Below are positions 28,151 to 35,924 of a DNA stretch of 60,977 nucleotides, piece by piece (position 1 is the first letter of the stretch; every line of letters begins with the position of its first letter). The notes below the pieces were generated by a model. The model ran no database searches, was not told the DNA's origin, and saw only the letters and a program-made list of their open reading frames with translations. The position numbers and the translations under genes are program-made. Where the stretch lies: the NCBI GenBank assembly GCA_045126515.1, contig JBGVOM010000188.1, positions 1 through 60,977 on the forward strand, given 5' to 3'. This stretch comes from RUG11237 sp045126515 (GTDB lineage Bacteria; Bacillota; Clostridia; Lachnospirales; Lachnospiraceae).

Positions 28151-29071
28151 CTAATCCACTTTGATTTCCAGTAAAGTAAGTATTAGTGCCATTCGTGCGT
28201 AAACGCCATACTGTACCTGCTTAAAATACACTGCTCTTGGATCATCGTCAACCTCAACAGAAATTTCATTCACCCTTGGAAGTGGATGTAATACCAGCAT
28301 GTCTTCTCTGGCCAGTTTCATCTTCTTTTTATCTAAAATGTAAAAATCTTTCATTCTCACATAATCTTCTTCGTTAAAGAAACGTTCTTTCTGTACTCTT
28401 GTCATATATAAAAGATCAAGTTCCGGCATAACTTCCTCTAATCGGACTACTTCTTTATATTCAATATTTCTTGCATCTAACACTTCTTCTCTGATATAGC
28501 CGGGTACTCTTAATTCTTCCGGAGAAATGAGCACAAATTTTACATTTTCATATCGGGACAATGCATTAATCAAAGAATGAACTGTTCGTCCAAATTTCAA
28601 ATCTCCGCAAAGTCCGATGGTGAGATTGCCCAGCCTTCCTTTTAAGGATTTAATGGTTAATAAATCGGTAATTGTCTGCGTAGGATGCTGGTGACCGCCA
28701 TCCCCTGCATTAATCACAGGAATGGAGGAGTGAAGGGAGGCTACCAATGGTGCCCCTTCCTTTGGATGGCGCATGGCACAGATATCTGCATAGCAGGAAA
28801 TCATGCGGATGGTGTCAGATACGCTTTCTCCCTTTGCTGCAGAACTGCTGTTTGCTGAGGAAAATCCAATTACATTTCCCCCAAGATTCATCATCGCCGC
28901 TTCAAAGCTTAATCTTGTTCTGGTACTTGGTTCATAAAAACAAGTAGCAAGTTTTTTTCCTTCACAGGCATGGGCGTATTTTTCAGGATTTTTTTCAATC
29001 TTTCCTGCCAAAGTTAAAATTTCATCTAATTCCTCTACGGTAAAGTCCAATGGGCTCATTAAATGTCTCAT
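28151..29071 (-). CDS. pyrB: Aspartate carbamoyltransferase catalytic subunit
   Basis: Condenses carbamoyl phosphate and aspartate in pyrimidine synthesis. The carbamoyl phosphate loop FYEPSTRTRLSFEAAM (about 46-61), the HPLPRVNEI motif and GDGGHQHPTQT are visible; 306 residues. It opens the block pyrB-pyrI-folC-folE-HD-folP-folBK-orf49. No PyrR attenuator is evident in the short leader. Confidence 0.96.
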   Translation of the reverse strand: MRHLMSPLDFTVEELDEILTLAGKIEKNPEKYAHACEGKKLATCFYEPSTRTRLSFEAAMMNLGGNVIGFSSANSSSAAKGESVSDTIRMISCYADICAMRHPKEGAPLVASLHSSIPVINAGDGGHQHPTQTITDLLTIKSLKGRLGNLTIGLCGDLKFGRTVHSLINALSRYENVKFVLISPEELRVPGYIREEVLDARNIEYKEVVRLEEVMPELDLLYMTRVQKERFFNEEDYVRMKDFYILDKKKMKLAREDMLVLHPLPRVNEISVEVDDDPRAVYFKQVQYGVYARMALILTLLEIKVD

Positions 29072-29118
29072 TTTAATCTCCTTTTATGGTTTTTATTTTA
29101 GATTTATACTTACGCAAG

Positions 29119-29150
29119 AATAGAAAGCCCGGTCGTCGGACTTTCTATTA
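29119..29150 (-). terminator. Terminator between nitroreductase and pyrB
   Basis: AATAGAAAG-T-CCG stem with ACGAC loop and CGG-G-CTTTCTATT on the minus strand, just after the nitroreductase stop. It is also only about 50 bases upstream of pyrB, so an attenuator role cannot be excluded. Confidence 0.7.
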
Positions 29151-29160
29151 TTATCTCCAC

Positions 29161-29697
29161 TTATTTATATGTTAATAAATCTTCTACTGTTTTGCGCTTC
29201 GGTGCTTCCGGATTTTCTGCCGGATAGCCGATAGCCACTAACGCTACCATTTCCTGTGTTTCCGGCATTTCAACCAGCTCTGCCACCTTATCGTAATCAA
29301 AAATCCCCATTACTACGCTTCCAATGCCGTATTCATGAGCTGCCAGACAGAAGGTCTGTGTTGCCACACCTGCATCAAACATTTGCCATGAATCCTCTTT
29401 CACAGTTGTGAAGGAGCCATCTCTCTCATAACCACATCTGTTTTTTACAACAGAAACGGCTACTACAGCAGCTGCAGAATTGATTGTATTTGCATTAAAA
29501 GGTATGGTTGCTTCTGCTGCAATTTTATCCTTTAATTCCTTACTCTCTACTACTGTATAACGGGTAATCTGTGTATTTTTCCATGATGGTGCCATGGAAG
29601 CTGCTTCTACAATCTTTTGTATGGTATCATGCGGTACCGGTTCTTCTGTAAATTTACGGATACTACGACGGGTATTAATACATTCAATTGTGTTCAT
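29161..29697 (-). CDS. Nitroreductase-family FMN oxidoreductase
   Basis: 178 residues from the ATG at 29697, chosen because AGGAGG lies 7 bases upstream. A 29718 start has no site. N-terminal INTRRSIRKFTEEPVP binds FMN phosphate; the C-terminal VALVAIGYPAENP is the usual family end. Such enzymes reduce nitroaromatics, flavins or quinones with NAD(P)H. It is monocistronic with its own terminator. Confidence 0.88.
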   Translation of the reverse strand: MNTIECINTRRSIRKFTEEPVPHDTIQKIVEAASMAPSWKNTQITRYTVVESKELKDKIAAEATIPFNANTINSAAAVVAVSVVKNRCGYERDGSFTTVKEDSWQMFDAGVATQTFCLAAHEYGIGSVVMGIFDYDKVAELVEMPETQEMVALVAIGYPAENPEAPKRKTVEDLLTYK

Positions 29698-29801
29698 CAC
29701 GTTTCCTCCTCTGGGCATTTTTGTTTATTATATAATAAATAGGCGGTTGTTGCAAGCCTTTGATTTCAAGGTAATAGTTCAGACTTGGTGGTTAGAAGGA
29801 C

Positions 29802-29880
29802 GCACATAACCGCTACAATTCTTCCCAGAAAGGCAGGATTTTTAACAGCCTTTCTGGGAAGAATTGTAGCGGCCATGTGC
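29802..29880. repeat. Palindromic element A (33-bp arms, 13-base loop)
   Basis: Arms 29802-29834 and 29848-29880 pair at 31 of 33 positions around the loop AGGATTTTTAACA. Outside the hairpin GGAC lies on the left and TGTTCTTAG on the right. Read on the plus strand it is the inverse of element B, including the loop. Part of a 429-base region without genes. Confidence 0.9.
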
Positions 29881-30049
29881 TGTTCTTAGAAAACGACAAG
29901 GCTGAATATGACTATTTCATTTCACCATTCGCTGTGTGTGACACCATTTATAGAATGAATTGTTACAATTTCCACTGGACTGTTTGCTGAAACCGTTAAG
30001 TTGAAATTCAACAATTGCTGCAATTTCTATTTAGCGGATTCGAAAAACA

Positions 30050-30128
30050 GCACATAGCTGATATAATTCTTCTCAGAAAGGCTGTTAAAAATCCTGCCTT
30101 TCTGAGAAGAATTATATCAGCTATGTGC
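30050..30128. repeat. Palindromic element B (perfect 33-bp arms)
   Basis: Arms 30050-30082 and 30096-30128 are perfectly complementary around the loop TGTTAAAAATCCT, the reverse complement of the loop in element A. Outer stem bases differ from A but pairing is kept. The 169 bases between A and B show no gene, only two short dyads. It lies 20 bases after the JAMM protease stop (minus strand). Confidence 0.92.
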
Positions 30129-30147
30129 GTCCCTCAACCACTAAATA

Positions 30148-30573
30148 CTAAATTGCACCTTCTGTGATTTCAATTTCATGTACTCTCACATTTTTATCAG
30201 AATCAATACCAAATGCTTTTAAAACAGGATGTTCCTTTTCCATCAAGGATAATATCAGATATTCCATGGTTGGATCATAAGCTAAGCGCTTGTCCTCCTC
30301 AGAAGGTCTGGAAGGAGATTCCGGGTGGGAATGAAAATTTCCTATCATAGAAAATCCATTTGCCCGCATATCCTTTACCGCTGCCAGCTGTTCTTTCGGA
30401 TCCATGGAAAAATGTTCATTGCTGGCATCAATATTTGTAAGTAAATACACTTTTTCAATTGTTTTTACTCTATCATCAATGGAACCGGCAAGAAGACCAC
30501 AGGATTCATTTGGCAGTCCTTCTAAGCAATGATTTAAAATTTTATCATAATCTTCTTTTTTTAGTTTTAACAT
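30148..30573 (-). CDS. JAMM/M67 metalloprotease, processing partner of a ThiS-like carrier
   Basis: 141 residues with the complete JAMM zinc site: Glu23, His81-Ser-His83, Ser91 and Asp94 (HSHPESPSRPSEED). Bacterial relatives beside ThiS/ThiF genes (Mec, QbsD, HcyD types) trim residues after the carrier's diglycine or release a product from it. Here the carrier at 31405-31626 ends GGGAR, so it needs exactly such trimming. It is the last gene of the sulfur operon. Confidence 0.88.
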   Translation of the reverse strand: MLKLKKEDYDKILNHCLEGLPNESCGLLAGSIDDRVKTIEKVYLLTNIDASNEHFSMDPKEQLAAVKDMRANGFSMIGNFHSHPESPSRPSEEDKRLAYDPTMEYLILSLMEKEHPVLKAFGIDSDKNVRVHEIEITEGAI

Positions 30574-30598
30574 ATCTGATATTTCTTCCTTTCCATTT

Positions 30599-31405
30599 TT
30601 ATTTCTTCATATCACACTCTGCCTGTTCGTAATCAATCAATTCTGTAATTGTTGGGTTTTCACCACAAACTGCACAATGGCAGTCTTTTGGCAGTTTCAC
30701 AGTTCTAAACTGCATCTTCAATGCGTCATAAGTCAAAAGACGACCTGTCAATAAATCTCCCTGACCAATAATGTACTTCACTGCTTCCATGGCCTGCAGA
30801 CTTCCGATTACACCGCCCATGGCTCCGATAACTCCTGCCTGCTTACAGGTAGGTACTGCATCCTTTGGCGGTGGGTTCTTAAATACGCAACGATAACACG
30901 GTCCTTCCCCTGGAACATAAGTCATTAACTGTCCCTGGAAACGAATGATTCCTGCATGAAAAAATGGTTTTTTCGCCATAACACAGGCATCATTGATTAA
31001 GAATTTCGCCGGAAAATTATCTGTTCCATCAATGATAAAATCATAATCTGCAATTAATTCCATAATATTTTCAGATGTTACAAAGGTACGATATGTATCC
31101 ACTTTAATATCCGGGTTGATAGCCGTCATGGTTTCTTTTGCTGATTTTACCTTTGCCTTTCCAATATCTGCCGTAGAATGAATAATCTGTCTTTGTAAGT
31201 TAGACAAATCCACCTCATCCGCATCTACAATTCCAATGTGTCCAACACCGGCTGCTGCCAAATACATTGCTGCCGGAGCACCTAATCCTCCGGCTCCAAT
31301 AATAAGGACACTGGCATTTAAAAGCTTTTTCTGTCCCTTAACTCCAACTTCCTTTAATATAATATGGCGGGAGTATCTCTCTAACTGTTCATTGGTAAAT
31401 GCCAT
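30599..31405 (-). CDS. ThiF/MoeB-like carrier-activating adenylyltransferase
   Basis: 268 residues. ATP-binding GAGGLGAPAAMYLA (about 37-50), VDLSNLQRQ with the conserved Arg/Gln, zinc pairs CYRC and CAVC, and the PTCKQAGVIG segment of the E1-like family. It would adenylate the carrier C-terminus for thiocarboxylate formation. Its ATG overlaps the carrier stop codon (TAATG), so the two are translated together. There is no C-terminal rhodanese domain, so sulfur must come from another protein, plausibly the rhodanese, TusA or siroheme route nearby. Confidence 0.9.
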   Translation of the reverse strand: MAFTNEQLERYSRHIILKEVGVKGQKKLLNASVLIIGAGGLGAPAAMYLAAAGVGHIGIVDADEVDLSNLQRQIIHSTADIGKAKVKSAKETMTAINPDIKVDTYRTFVTSENIMELIADYDFIIDGTDNFPAKFLINDACVMAKKPFFHAGIIRFQGQLMTYVPGEGPCYRCVFKNPPPKDAVPTCKQAGVIGAMGGVIGSLQAMEAVKYIIGQGDLLTGRLLTYDALKMQFRTVKLPKDCHCAVCGENPTITELIDYEQAECDMKK

Positions 31406-31626
31406 TATCTTGCGCCCCCTCCCATGAAATACAAGAACTCGATTACATCACCTTCTGCTAATTTCGTAGTGTCAAAATCAGCTCTTTCCACAAATTCATC
31501 ATTTCTGGTTACTGTCACATATTCCGCATTTTCAACATTTTCTTTTTCAATCAAAGCTGTGACAGTAATTCCATCTTCATATTCCTTCTTATTTCCTGCT
31601 ACTGTAATTGTCATTTTTCTTTCCAT
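31405..31626 (-). CDS. ThiS/MoaD-like sulfur carrier with capped diglycine
   Basis: 73 residues of beta-grasp type (MTITVAGNKKEYEDGITVTA; GDVIEFLYFMGGGAR). ThiS and MoaD normally end in Gly-Gly. This one has Ala-Arg after the glycines and therefore looks like a precursor. The adjacent JAMM protease could remove the cap and the ThiF-like enzyme then activate it. Thiazole genes are absent, so a thiamin role is unlikely. Confidence 0.85.
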   Translation of the reverse strand: MERKMTITVAGNKKEYEDGITVTALIEKENVENAEYVTVTRNDEFVERADFDTTKLAEGDVIEFLYFMGGGAR

Positions 31627-31632
31627 CCTTTT

Positions 31633-31950
31633 CTAAATAATATCCGCAAACAATCCAAGGATTGCATCTTTTTTTGCAGCTCCCTTTGTTCTTGCATGTT
31701 CTTCTCCCTGCCAGAATACTATGAGTGTTGGTGCTGCCATAACATTATATTGTTCTGTCAGTGTTTCTTCATAATTTACATTTACTTTGTAAATATCTAT
31801 TTTTTCTTCATACTCATCTTCTATATCACCAAGAATTCCCGCTACCATTTTGCATGGCATACAAGTATCAGAGTAAAAGTCCACCAACACCGGTTTTTCT
31901 GCCTGCAGCACAAGAGTTTCAAATTCTTCTCCGCTAATTCTCTTTGCCAT
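31633..31950 (-). CDS. Thioredoxin-like protein with CMPC active site
   Basis: 105 residues, complete thioredoxin fold (VLVDFYSDTCMPCKMV; the cis-Pro segment NVMAAPTLIVF). The active site is CMPC rather than the canonical CGPC, which should shift the redox potential. Placed between the TusA-like protein and the carrier, it may reduce persulfides or recycle disulfides in the sulfur relay. Confidence 0.85.
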   Translation of the reverse strand: MAKRISGEEFETLVLQAEKPVLVDFYSDTCMPCKMVAGILGDIEDEYEEKIDIYKVNVNYEETLTEQYNVMAAPTLIVFWQGEEHARTKGAAKKDAILGLFADII

Positions 31951-31968
31951 AAACTTTCCTTTCTTTCT

Positions 31969-32220
31969 CTACTGTTCGTCTTCTACTTTTCGCACAATCA
32001 ATGTATAGGTATCATCATCATTTTTATTTAATTTCAGTATCTGATGTCCTTCTTCCTTAATACTTCTTGGCACATTCTGTACCGGTTCTCCATCATTCAT
32101 ACGAATAGCAAGAATTTGTCCATCATCCAATTCTTCCAATGCCACCTTTGCCTTTACAAAAGTAACCGGGCACACAACATCCGTAATATCTACATTATCA
32201 TCAATTTCAAACTCAGCCAT
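31969..32220 (-). CDS. TusA-like sulfur-relay protein
   Basis: 83 residues with the TusA/SirA fold. The persulfide cysteine sits in CPVT (residues about 17-20), a variant of the usual CPxP. TusA proteins accept sulfane sulfur and pass it on. It overlaps the siroheme reductase stop by 8 bases, indicating coupling. Confidence 0.82.
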   Translation of the reverse strand: MAEFEIDDNVDITDVVCPVTFVKAKVALEELDDGQILAIRMNDGEPVQNVPRSIKEEGHQILKLNKNDDDTYTLIVRKVEDEQ

Positions 32221-33076
32221 GATAAGCCTCCTTTATCTTCTCTATAAATTTTTCTTTTCCTACACGATCCAGTGTAAATTTAAATCTCTCTCCTGCATTG
32301 GCATTATCCGCAAAAAACTGTATTGCCGCGTCAGTAATTCGGAACAGCTGTTCTTCTGTTGTCACCAGTGGCAGTGGGGATTCACCCTGACTAATGGTAT
32401 TTCCAAAAGTTCCTCCAAAAGACACAATATATGCTGCTTTGGCATCCCATGCATCTGTCGGACAGGATTTTACACATCTTCCACAGTAATTACATTTATC
32501 ATAATCTACTACTACTTTTCCATCATTGATGGTAATTGCATTGCAACGACACGCCTTTTCACAGACACCACAGCCGATACATTTTTCTTCTACCCACTTA
32601 ATGTCTAAGGCACCTTTGATACCCACGTCATTTTCTTCTGCCTTAAGACAATTATTCTGGCAACCGGTAACACCGAATTTGAATTTATGCGGAAGTTCTC
32701 TTCCAAAGTAACGTTCATTTAATTTCTGAGCAATATCCTGTGTATTGATATTTCCACTCGGACAAATTTCATTTCCCTGACAGGCTGTAACTGTTCTTAC
32801 TCTCGGTCCGCACACACCCGGCTGACAACCACCTTTCGCCAGTTCTTCTTTCACTTCATCAATATCTGCTAATTTGATAAATGGTATCTCTACGCCCTGT
32901 CTTGAGGTTAAATGAACATATCCATCGCCAAATTTTTCTGCAACCTCAGCGATTTTTTTCAGGTTTTCTGCTGTAAGTGTTCCACCTACCACCTGCAATC
33001 GCAATGAGAAATTATTTTTTTGTTTCTGACGCATAAAACCGCCTTTTTTTAATGTTGAGTAATCTACTTCTCCCAT
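32213..33076 (-). CDS. AsrC-like siroheme/[4Fe-4S] sulfite reductase
   Basis: About 287 residues from the ATG at 33076 (GGAG lies 10 bases upstream). Siroheme and cluster cysteines occur as CQGNEIC and GCQNNC, followed by two ferredoxin-type clusters (CIGCGVCEKAC and CNYCGRCVKSC). This short form resembles AsrC, which makes sulfide from sulfite in anaerobes. Nitrite is a possible alternative substrate. Sulfide from here could feed CysK or the thiocarboxylate carrier. Confidence 0.87.
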   Translation of the reverse strand: MGEVDYSTLKKGGFMRQKQKNNFSLRLQVVGGTLTAENLKKIAEVAEKFGDGYVHLTSRQGVEIPFIKLADIDEVKEELAKGGCQPGVCGPRVRTVTACQGNEICPSGNINTQDIAQKLNERYFGRELPHKFKFGVTGCQNNCLKAEENDVGIKGALDIKWVEEKCIGCGVCEKACRCNAITINDGKVVVDYDKCNYCGRCVKSCPTDAWDAKAAYIVSFGGTFGNTISQGESPLPLVTTEEQLFRITDAAIQFFADNANAGERFKFTLDRVGKEKFIEKIKEAYHG

Positions 33077-33102
33077 GTTACGCACTCTCCTTTGTACTCT
33101 CT

Positions 33103-34338
33103 TTACGCATTTAAAATTGCCTGTTTAAAATCTGCTTTTAAATCTTCTATATCTTCTATTCCAACACTGACACGAATCAAGTCATCAAATACACCAGAAG
33201 CTTCTCTCTCCTCTTTTGTCAAATGAAGTGCCAGTGTAGATTCCGGATGAATTACCAGTGTCTTTGTATCTCCTATATTTGACAATATGTATGGTATTTT
33301 TAACCCATTAACAATTTTGAATGCTCTCTCTTTACTTCCTGCCCGCAATGTAAGAATTGCACCGTAGCCATTTTTCATCTGCTTTTTTGCTATTTCATGA
33401 TATGCACTGTCTGAAAGCCCCGGATAATTTACCGTTATACCTGCATCCAGTGTTGTCAGATATTCAGCGAGTTCCAAAGCATTGGCACATTCCCGCTCCA
33501 TGCGAAGTCCCAGAGTTTCCAGACCAATACAGTTTAAAAATGCATTCTGTGGTGACAGACAGGCTCCCGTGTTTCTGAATAAGCCATTTCGCAGTTTTGC
33601 AAGATATGCCATCTTTCCAAATTTTAAATATGGTTTCAATCCCGGATACCTTTCTCCATCCCACTTGAAGCTGCCTCCATCAGTCAAAATTCCGCTGATG
33701 GCATTGCTGCTTCCGTTAATATATTTTGAAGAAGAATTCACTACAATATCTGCGCCTAGTTCCAACGGTCTGGTGAGATACGGGGAAGCCACAGTATTGT
33801 CAATTATCAACGGCAGGTTATGTCTGTGCACCACTTCTGCCACTGCCGCAATGTCCGTAACATCCAGTTTTGGATTTCCTATAGTTTCAGCAAATACCAC
33901 TCTTGTTTTGTCTGTAATGAGTTTTTCAAATTCCTCCGGACAATTTTCTTTTACATAAACTGTTTTAATTCCAAATGCCTCAATATCATGGAGCAAATCT
34001 ACCGTTCCGCCATACAGTCCGGCAGCTGCAACAATTTCATCCCCAGTCTGCAAAATATTTAAAAAAGCATTAGATAATGCCGCCATTCCTGAGGCACAGG
34101 CAACGCTGCCAATTCCTTTTTCCAGCTTTGTTATCTTCTTTTCAAACGCTTCTATCGTAGGATTGTTGATTCTTGTATAGGAGAATCCCATTGCCTTATT
34201 ATCAAATATTTTTTCTAATTTTTCTGCACTTTCATGGAAGAAGGCACTGGACTGGTAAATCGGCACCATGGTTGCGCCATAAGGATTGTCTTCTTTTATG
34301 TCATGTAACAGCGATGTATTAAATCCACAATTTTCCAT
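33103..34338 (-). CDS. O-acetylhomoserine sulfhydrylase (MetY-like PLP enzyme)
   Basis: 411 residues of the Cys/Met metabolism PLP family. PLP-lysine region VNSSSKYINGSSNAISG, with the upstream IDNTVASPYLTRPLELGAD, is the sulfhydrylase type rather than cystathionine lyase type. It makes homocysteine from O-acetylhomoserine and a sulfur donor. Neighbouring ThiS/ThiF/JAMM genes suggest the donor may be a protein thiocarboxylate, as in Wolinella. Confidence 0.88.
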   Translation of the reverse strand: MENCGFNTSLLHDIKEDNPYGATMVPIYQSSAFFHESAEKLEKIFDNKAMGFSYTRINNPTIEAFEKKITKLEKGIGSVACASGMAALSNAFLNILQTGDEIVAAAGLYGGTVDLLHDIEAFGIKTVYVKENCPEEFEKLITDKTRVVFAETIGNPKLDVTDIAAVAEVVHRHNLPLIIDNTVASPYLTRPLELGADIVVNSSSKYINGSSNAISGILTDGGSFKWDGERYPGLKPYLKFGKMAYLAKLRNGLFRNTGACLSPQNAFLNCIGLETLGLRMERECANALELAEYLTTLDAGITVNYPGLSDSAYHEIAKKQMKNGYGAILTLRAGSKERAFKIVNGLKIPYILSNIGDTKTLVIHPESTLALHLTKEEREASGVFDDLIRVSVGIEDIEDLKADFKQAILNA

Positions 34339-34358
34339 TCTTTTACTCCAATCTCTTT

Positions 34359-35288
34359 TTATTTGTACAATGATGTGGATAAATACCGTTCTCCATTGTC
34401 TGGAAGTATTACCACAATATTTTTTCCTTCGTTTTCAGGGCGTTTTGCCAGCTGAATCGCTGCATCTAATGCTGCCCCGGATGAAATTCCAACCATAAGT
34501 CCGTCACTGGCTGCCACTTCTCTGGAACGCTGAAATGCAGCATTATTTTCAACCTTTATAATCTCATCTACAATATCCAGACGCATTACCTTAGGAACAA
34601 AACCTGCTCCAATGCCCTGAATAGAATGTGGTCCCGGTTTTTCACCTGATAATACCGCCGATGTAGAAGGTTCTACAGCAATTATTCTGATATCCGGATT
34701 TTTCTCTTTCAGTCCAAGTCCGGTTCCTGTGATTGTTCCTCCGGTTCCCACCGCTGACACAAAGAAATCAATCTTTCCGTCGGTATCCCGCCAGATTTCT
34801 TCTGCCGTAGTTACTTTATGAATCGCCGGATTTGCCTGATTTTCAAACTGTTGGAGTATCACTGCATTGCCATACTCTTTTTTCAACTCCTCCGCCTTTT
34901 CAATGGCACCTTTCATTCCTTCATACCCTGGAGTTAATACTACTTCTGCACCCAAAGCCTGCACTATCTTTCTTCTTTCTACACTCATTGTTTCCGGCAT
35001 AGTAAGAATCAGGTGAAGTCCACGACATGCAGCTGCGAAAGCAAGTCCAATACCGGTATTTCCACTGGTAGGCTCTATCAGAATTGTATCCTGATTAATC
35101 TTTCCTTCCCGTATTCCCTGCTCAATCATGGCATTTGCCACTCTATCCTTTACACTTCCTAAAGGATTAAAATATTCTAATTTTGCTATAATATGTGCTT
35201 TCAGCTGATGTTCCTGCTCATAATTAGTCAGCTCTAAAAGCGGTGTATTGCCAATAAGTTCCGTCAGATGACATGCTATTCCTGCCAT
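34359..35288 (-). CDS. cysK: Cysteine synthase A
   Basis: 309 residues. The PLP-lysine motif PLGSVKDRVA and EPTSGNTGIGLAF are present, with the phosphate loop TGGTITGTG. It makes cysteine from O-acetylserine and sulfide. It heads the eight-gene sulfur operon; a promoter and a 21-bp dyad lie about 50 bases upstream. Confidence 0.95.
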   Translation of the reverse strand: MAGIACHLTELIGNTPLLELTNYEQEHQLKAHIIAKLEYFNPLGSVKDRVANAMIEQGIREGKINQDTILIEPTSGNTGIGLAFAAACRGLHLILTMPETMSVERRKIVQALGAEVVLTPGYEGMKGAIEKAEELKKEYGNAVILQQFENQANPAIHKVTTAEEIWRDTDGKIDFFVSAVGTGGTITGTGLGLKEKNPDIRIIAVEPSTSAVLSGEKPGPHSIQGIGAGFVPKVMRLDIVDEIIKVENNAAFQRSREVAASDGLMVGISSGAALDAAIQLAKRPENEGKNIVVILPDNGERYLSTSLYK

Positions 35289-35318
35289 ATATTCACCTTC
35301 CTTTTTTCTTCTGTGTCT

Positions 35319-35354
35319 ATCATAATCCCTACTAACCTACTATGTCAATATGTT
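35319..35354 (-). promoter_or_regulatory. cysK promoter with Rrf2-type dyad operator
   Basis: Minus strand TTGACA (35343-35348) and TATGAT (35319-35324), 18-base spacing. The -35 lies in the middle of an imperfect 21-base dyad at 35334-35354 with arms AACATA and TAGGTT. The same dyad, with the same spacing to the -10, occurs at 37173-37193. Confidence 0.7.
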
Positions 35355-35435
35355 TGTATGTATAACTAGCTATTGAATGAATCTATAACAAACATTTTTA
35401 TAATTTTTAAAGCTATATAGCATCATGTTTTATTA

Positions 35436-35481
35436 CAAAAAAGCTTTCCGACAGAATATTATATTCTGTTAGAAAGCTTTC
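35436..35481 (-). terminator. Terminator after the Rrf2 gene
   Basis: Long stem AAAGCTTTC/GAAAGCTTT plus inner ACAGAATA/TATTCTGT, followed by TTTTTTG on the minus strand. It separates the Rrf2 transcript from the cysK promoter. Confidence 0.9.
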
Positions 35482-35492
35482 TCTGTAGACTC

Positions 35493-35924
35493 CTATATAA
35501 CGTAATTATCGATTCCCTGATTTTCCTCCATCAGGTCTGCAATGGTGATTCCTTCTAAATATTCATCAATTACTTTCTCCAATCCTTCCCACATTTTAAG
35601 AGTATTACACTCCATTGCCCGTTCACATATATTTGGTTTCTTATCAAGACATGCCACCGGCGCCAGCGAATTTTCCGTCAGCTTTAAAATACTTCCAATA
35701 GTGTACTGTTCCGGCTGTTTTGCCAGCTTATATCCACCGCCTTTCCCTCTGAGGGAAATAAGAAATCCATTCCTACTTAGTATCACAACAATAGACTCCA
35801 AATATTTCTCCGAGATTTCCTGACGTTTTGCAATATCCATCAATGGTATAAATTCTCCTGTATTATGTTCTGCCAAATCAATCATAACGCGAATGGCATA
35901 TCGCCCCTTTGTTGAAATTTTCAT
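35493..35924 (-). CDS. Rrf2-family regulator with three cluster cysteines
   Basis: 143 residues. An N-terminal winged helix (MKISTKGRYAIRVMIDLAEH) is followed by Cys92, Cys100 and Cys106 (C-x7-C-x5-C), in the place where IscR binds [2Fe-2S]. The sulfur regulator CymR lacks these cysteines, so this looks like a cluster-sensing member. Its start overlaps the rhodanese-TtcA stop by 4 bases. The likely target is the dyad found at both promoters. Confidence 0.88.
   Translation of the reverse strand: MKISTKGRYAIRVMIDLAEHNTGEFIPLMDIAKRQEISEKYLESIVVILSRNGFLISLRGKGGGYKLAKQPEQYTIGSILKLTENSLAPVACLDKKPNICERAMECNTLKMWEGLEKVIDEYLEGITIADLMEENQGIDNYVI

Noticed and set aside
29802..30128. Ordinary transcription terminators
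   Set aside because: The stems are 33 bp long, lack a following T run and occur as an inverted pair with matching flanks, so a repeat-element explanation is better. Terminator activity is not excluded.
29700..30148. Insertion sequence with terminal inverted repeats formed by A and B
   Set aside because: The 169 bases between A and B hold no transposase or other ORF. A small non-autonomous unit stays possible and is listed as a finding.
30599..31626. Thiamin or molybdopterin synthesis genes (ThiS/ThiF, MoaD/MoeB)
   Set aside because: The carrier's capped C-terminus, the JAMM partner and the cysK/metY/reductase neighbours point to cysteine or methionine sulfur transfer. No thiG, thiH, moaA or moaE is present.
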